Below, piece after piece: positions 62,232-64,000 of a DNA stretch of 64,000 nt (its first letter is position 1; each line of letters begins with the position of its first letter). The notes beneath the pieces were generated by a model. The model made no database searches and was not told the origin of the DNA. It saw only the letters and a program-made list of their open reading frames with translations. This stretch comes from Mycobacterium sp. 155 (lineage in GTDB: Bacteria > Actinomycetota > Actinomycetes > Mycobacteriales > Mycobacteriaceae): the NCBI RefSeq assembly GCF_000373905.1, contig NZ_KB892705.1, positions 1,691,909-1,755,908 on the forward strand, read 5' to 3'. Position numbers and translations under genes: made by a program.

Positions 62232-63182
62232 GTGTCTGTTGCTGACGAGAAACCGGCGGTCGATGCCATCCTGCAGAAGGTACTGCAGCTGGTGCCGTTC
62301 AAACTCTCCACCGCCAACGGCGTCGACGAGGCCCGACGGCAGTTCAGCGCACTGCCACGCCGCAATGTCCACCCCGAGGTCACGACCGAGGACCGCACGA
62401 TCGAGGGCCCGGCAGGCCCGATCCCGGTGCGGGTGTACCGGCCGCCGACGGCCGACGGGGTGACGCTGCCGGTGGTGGTGTTCATCCACGGCGGCGGCTG
62501 GTCAGTGGGCGATCTGGACACCTACGACGGCACGGCCCGCGAGCACGCGGTAGGCGCGGACGCAGTGGTGGTGTCGGTGGCTTACCGGCTGGCGCCCGAA
62601 CATCCCTACCCGGCCGCCGTCGACGACGCCTGGGCCGCGACCCGGTGGGTGGCCGAGCACGCCGCCGAACTGGATGCCGACCCAGACCGGCTGGCCGTCG
62701 CCGGGGATTCGGCAGGCGGCAACCTCAGTGCGGTCGTGGCGCAGCTGGCGCGGGATGCGGGCGGCCCGGCGATCCGGTTCCAGCTGCTCTGGTACCCGGC
62801 CACCACCGGCGATACTTCGCTGCCGTCGTTCACGGAGAACGCCGAGGCGCCGGTCCTCGACCTCGCCGCGGTCAAGGGATTCACCAAGTGGTACGTCAGC
62901 AAGGACGTCGACTTGGCTCAGCCCCCGGCCACCCTGCTGCCGGCGCGAGCCGAGAACCTGGCCGATCTACCGCCGGCCTACATCGCCACCGCGGGTTACG
63001 ACCCGTTGCGCGACGACGGTGCCCGCTACGCCGAGCTGCTCCGGGCGGCCGGCGTGCCCGTCGAGTTGCACAACGCCGAGACGCTGGTACACGGCTACCT
63101 CGGATACGTGGGGGTGGTGCCCGCCGCGACCGAGGCCTCCGACCGGGCGATGGCAGCGCTGCGAGCGGCGCTGCACGACTGA
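62232..63182 (+). CDS. lipH: LipH-type carboxylesterase, HSL family
   Basis: A 316-residue alpha/beta-hydrolase of the hormone-sensitive-lipase family, hydrolysing short acyl esters. The oxyanion motif HGGGW is at residues 86-90, the nucleophile Ser160 in GDSAGG, with Asp257 (GYDPLRDDG) and His287 (LVHGYLG) completing the triad. No signal peptide. Divergent from priA, as in M. tuberculosis (Rv1399c/Rv1402 region). Confidence 0.93.
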   Translation: MSVADEKPAVDAILQKVLQLVPFKLSTANGVDEARRQFSALPRRNVHPEVTTEDRTIEGPAGPIPVRVYRPPTADGVTLPVVVFIHGGGWSVGDLDTYDGTAREHAVGADAVVVSVAYRLAPEHPYPAAVDDAWAATRWVAEHAAELDADPDRLAVAGDSAGGNLSAVVAQLARDAGGPAIRFQLLWYPATTGDTSLPSFTENAEAPVLDLAAVKGFTKWYVSKDVDLAQPPATLLPARAENLADLPPAYIATAGYDPLRDDGARYAELLRAAGVPVELHNAETLVHGYLGYVGVVPAATEASDRAMAALRAALHD

Positions 63183-63259
63183 CTACGCACGGGATTCGGC
63201 AAGTCGACCGGCCGCGATGCCGGGCCCGTTTACTCTGGGGGCGAGCTGAGGAGGCACTG

Positions 63260-63613
63260 TTGAGCGATCACGAAGTGAAGATGATCATCCTGTCGACGGA
63301 CGACCTAGATGAATCGATCCGGTTCTACAGCGAAACCCTGGGTATGGCATTGAAGTTCCGCGATGGCGCCCACTTCGCAGCCCTGGACGGCGGGCCGGTC
63401 ACCGTGGCTCTCGCGACCGCGGTGGATCACCCGATACCCGGGAAGGTCGTGGTCGGTATCAAGACCGCCGATGTCGACGCCGCGGCGAAAGCTGTTGAGG
63501 ACAGCGGCGGCGGCATCGTGACAGGCCCTTACGACGACGCTCACGAACGCCGCGCCGTGGTCTACGACAACAAGGGCAACGGTCTGGTGTTCTACAGCCC
63601 GCTCTCGCGCTAA
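63260..63613 (+). CDS. VOC (glyoxalase-like) family protein
   Basis: A 117-residue single vicinal-oxygen-chelate domain: IILSTDDLDESIRFYSETLG opens it and AVVYDNKGNGLVFYSPLSR closes it. The start is TTG at 63260, since GAGGAGG lies five bases upstream and the next ATG is inside the first strand. A TACTCT upstream (63231-63236) may be its -10. Substrate cannot be deduced. Confidence 0.85.
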   Translation: MSDHEVKMIILSTDDLDESIRFYSETLGMALKFRDGAHFAALDGGPVTVALATAVDHPIPGKVVVGIKTADVDAAAKAVEDSGGGIVTGPYDDAHERRAVVYDNKGNGLVFYSPLSR

Positions 63614-63683
63614 GAAGCGCGGGCGGCGATTGTCCAGCCGCTCACTGCTTTTCGATGCACGCCCATCTCAAGTTCGATGCGTC

Positions 63684-63730
63684 GCTGCGGCTGTGTCAGT
63701 ACCCCTGAGGCGTACTGACACAGCCGCAGC
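63684..63730. terminator. Perfect 19-bp hairpin between convergent genes
   Basis: Arms 63684-63702 (GCTGCGGCTGTGTCAGTAC) and 63712-63730 are perfectly complementary with a 9-base loop. It sits between the VOC gene and a convergent gene and would act as a bidirectional terminator. Confidence 0.65.
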
Positions 63731-63772
63731 TTCGATCTCGTCGACTATCGATTCACCAGGCAGTCATCGGCG

Positions 63773-64000
63773 TCAGTGACCGCCGGACCGCTGGTTCGAC
63801 TGGGTCTGCCCGCCGTACTGGTTGTGCCCACCGCCATACTGGTCCTGCTCATTGGGACGCTGTTCCTGCCCGGCCGGACGCTGCGGCACGGTCTGCGTGG
63901 ACGTCTCGGTCTCGGTTTGTGTGGCGGTCGCAGTAGCTGTGTCGGTCTGCGTGACGGTATCGGTAGCCGGCGCCTGCCCCTCACCGCCCGCGTGATGGCG
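63773..64000 (-). CDS. 3' part of an unknown gene with Thr-rich and Gln/Gly-rich tail
   Basis: The 75 codons present end at TGA 63773-63775. They encode a low-complexity segment alternating Thr with other residues (TVTQTDTATATATQTETETS) and then a Gln/Gly/Asn tail (NEQDQYGGGHNQYGGQTQSN). The start lies beyond the window. Such tails occur on mycobacterial surface or membrane proteins and on anti-sigma-like proteins; nothing more can be said. Confidence 0.6.
   Translation of the reverse strand, partial: RHHAGGEGQAPATDTVTQTDTATATATQTETETSTQTVPQRPAGQEQRPNEQDQYGGGHNQYGGQTQSNQRSGGH

Noticed and set aside
63745..63984. Arg/Pro-rich 79-codon frame at the right end
   Set aside because: It is an alternative frame of the partial Thr- and Gln-rich gene on the same strand, whose composition and stop look genuine.

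Overview
The window is high-G+C actinobacterial DNA. Gene content and order match the Mycobacterium tuberculosis stretch Rv1475c (acn) to Rv1399c (lipH), read in reverse. A ppc gene sits beside secG, SufB has no intein, and there are no PE/PGRS genes, which suggests an environmental or rapidly growing Mycobacterium/Mycolicibacterium. The assignment comes from recognising protein families and synteny; no search was run.

Layout. 1-5.4 kb: 3' part of aconitase, its TetR regulator (AcnR type), a tiny HTH protein, an ABC-F ATPase, the 3' stump of an enoyl-CoA hydratase gene, and a thioredoxin. 5.5-6.9 kb: a small orphan ORF and two uncharacterised genes. 6.9-13.3 kb: the SUF iron-sulfur operon (sufR-B-D-C-S-U-T, minus strand) with a palindrome over the sufR start. 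13.4-21 kb: mptB, an ABC exporter pair, ctaA, an ATP-grasp gene, qor and ctaB. 21.5-28 kb: the pentose-phosphate cluster tkt-tal-zwf-opcA-pgl. 28-29.4 kb: an FprA-type ferredoxin reductase behind a candidate IdeR box. 29.4-36 kb: a possible small Cys protein, ppc, secG, tpiA, pgk and gap. 36-41 kb: whiA-yvcK-rapZ-uvrC. 41-48.6 kb: ggt, a PH-domain protein, ribH, ribBA, ribE, lprG and the P55 efflux pump. 48.6-56.7 kb: an ABC permease and an ABC-cNMP ATPase, ribD, rsmB, fmt, LemA and a DUF2207-type protein. 56.7-60.1 kb: a foreign islet. 60.1-64 kb: priA, lipH, a VOC protein and a partial gene.

Two results go beyond routine annotation. (1) The 3.4 kb islet between the DUF2207 gene and priA is a decayed integrative element. 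Near-identical 22-bp repeats 3,376 bp apart bound it. The right repeat is the present 3' end of priA; the left repeat, in frame, still encodes a displaced PriA C-terminus and stop codon. The priA 3' end is therefore the inferred attB. The element carries an excisionase-like gene, a truncated integrase, a membrane-anchored ETEC_3214-like protein and a two-TM partner gene broken by a stop and a frameshift. (2) Several operon junctions (sufC-sufS, ABC permease-ctaA, zwf-opcA, ribBA-ribH, and the end of a 32-bp repeat array before an ABC permease) are bridged by 8-19 codon mini-ORFs. Nearly all of their starts and stops overlap the neighbouring genes as ATGA, GTGA, TGATG or TAGTG, some in tandem copies. 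They look like short relatives of the MIRU principle, serving as translational reinitiation relays.

Regulatory sites seen by eye include five -10-like hexamers exactly 6 nt before a start codon (leaderless transcripts), a BlaI-like palindrome before ctaA, and two perfect DnaA-box 9-mers near 6.2-6.4 kb. No rRNA, tRNA, CRISPR array or insertion sequence was recognised.
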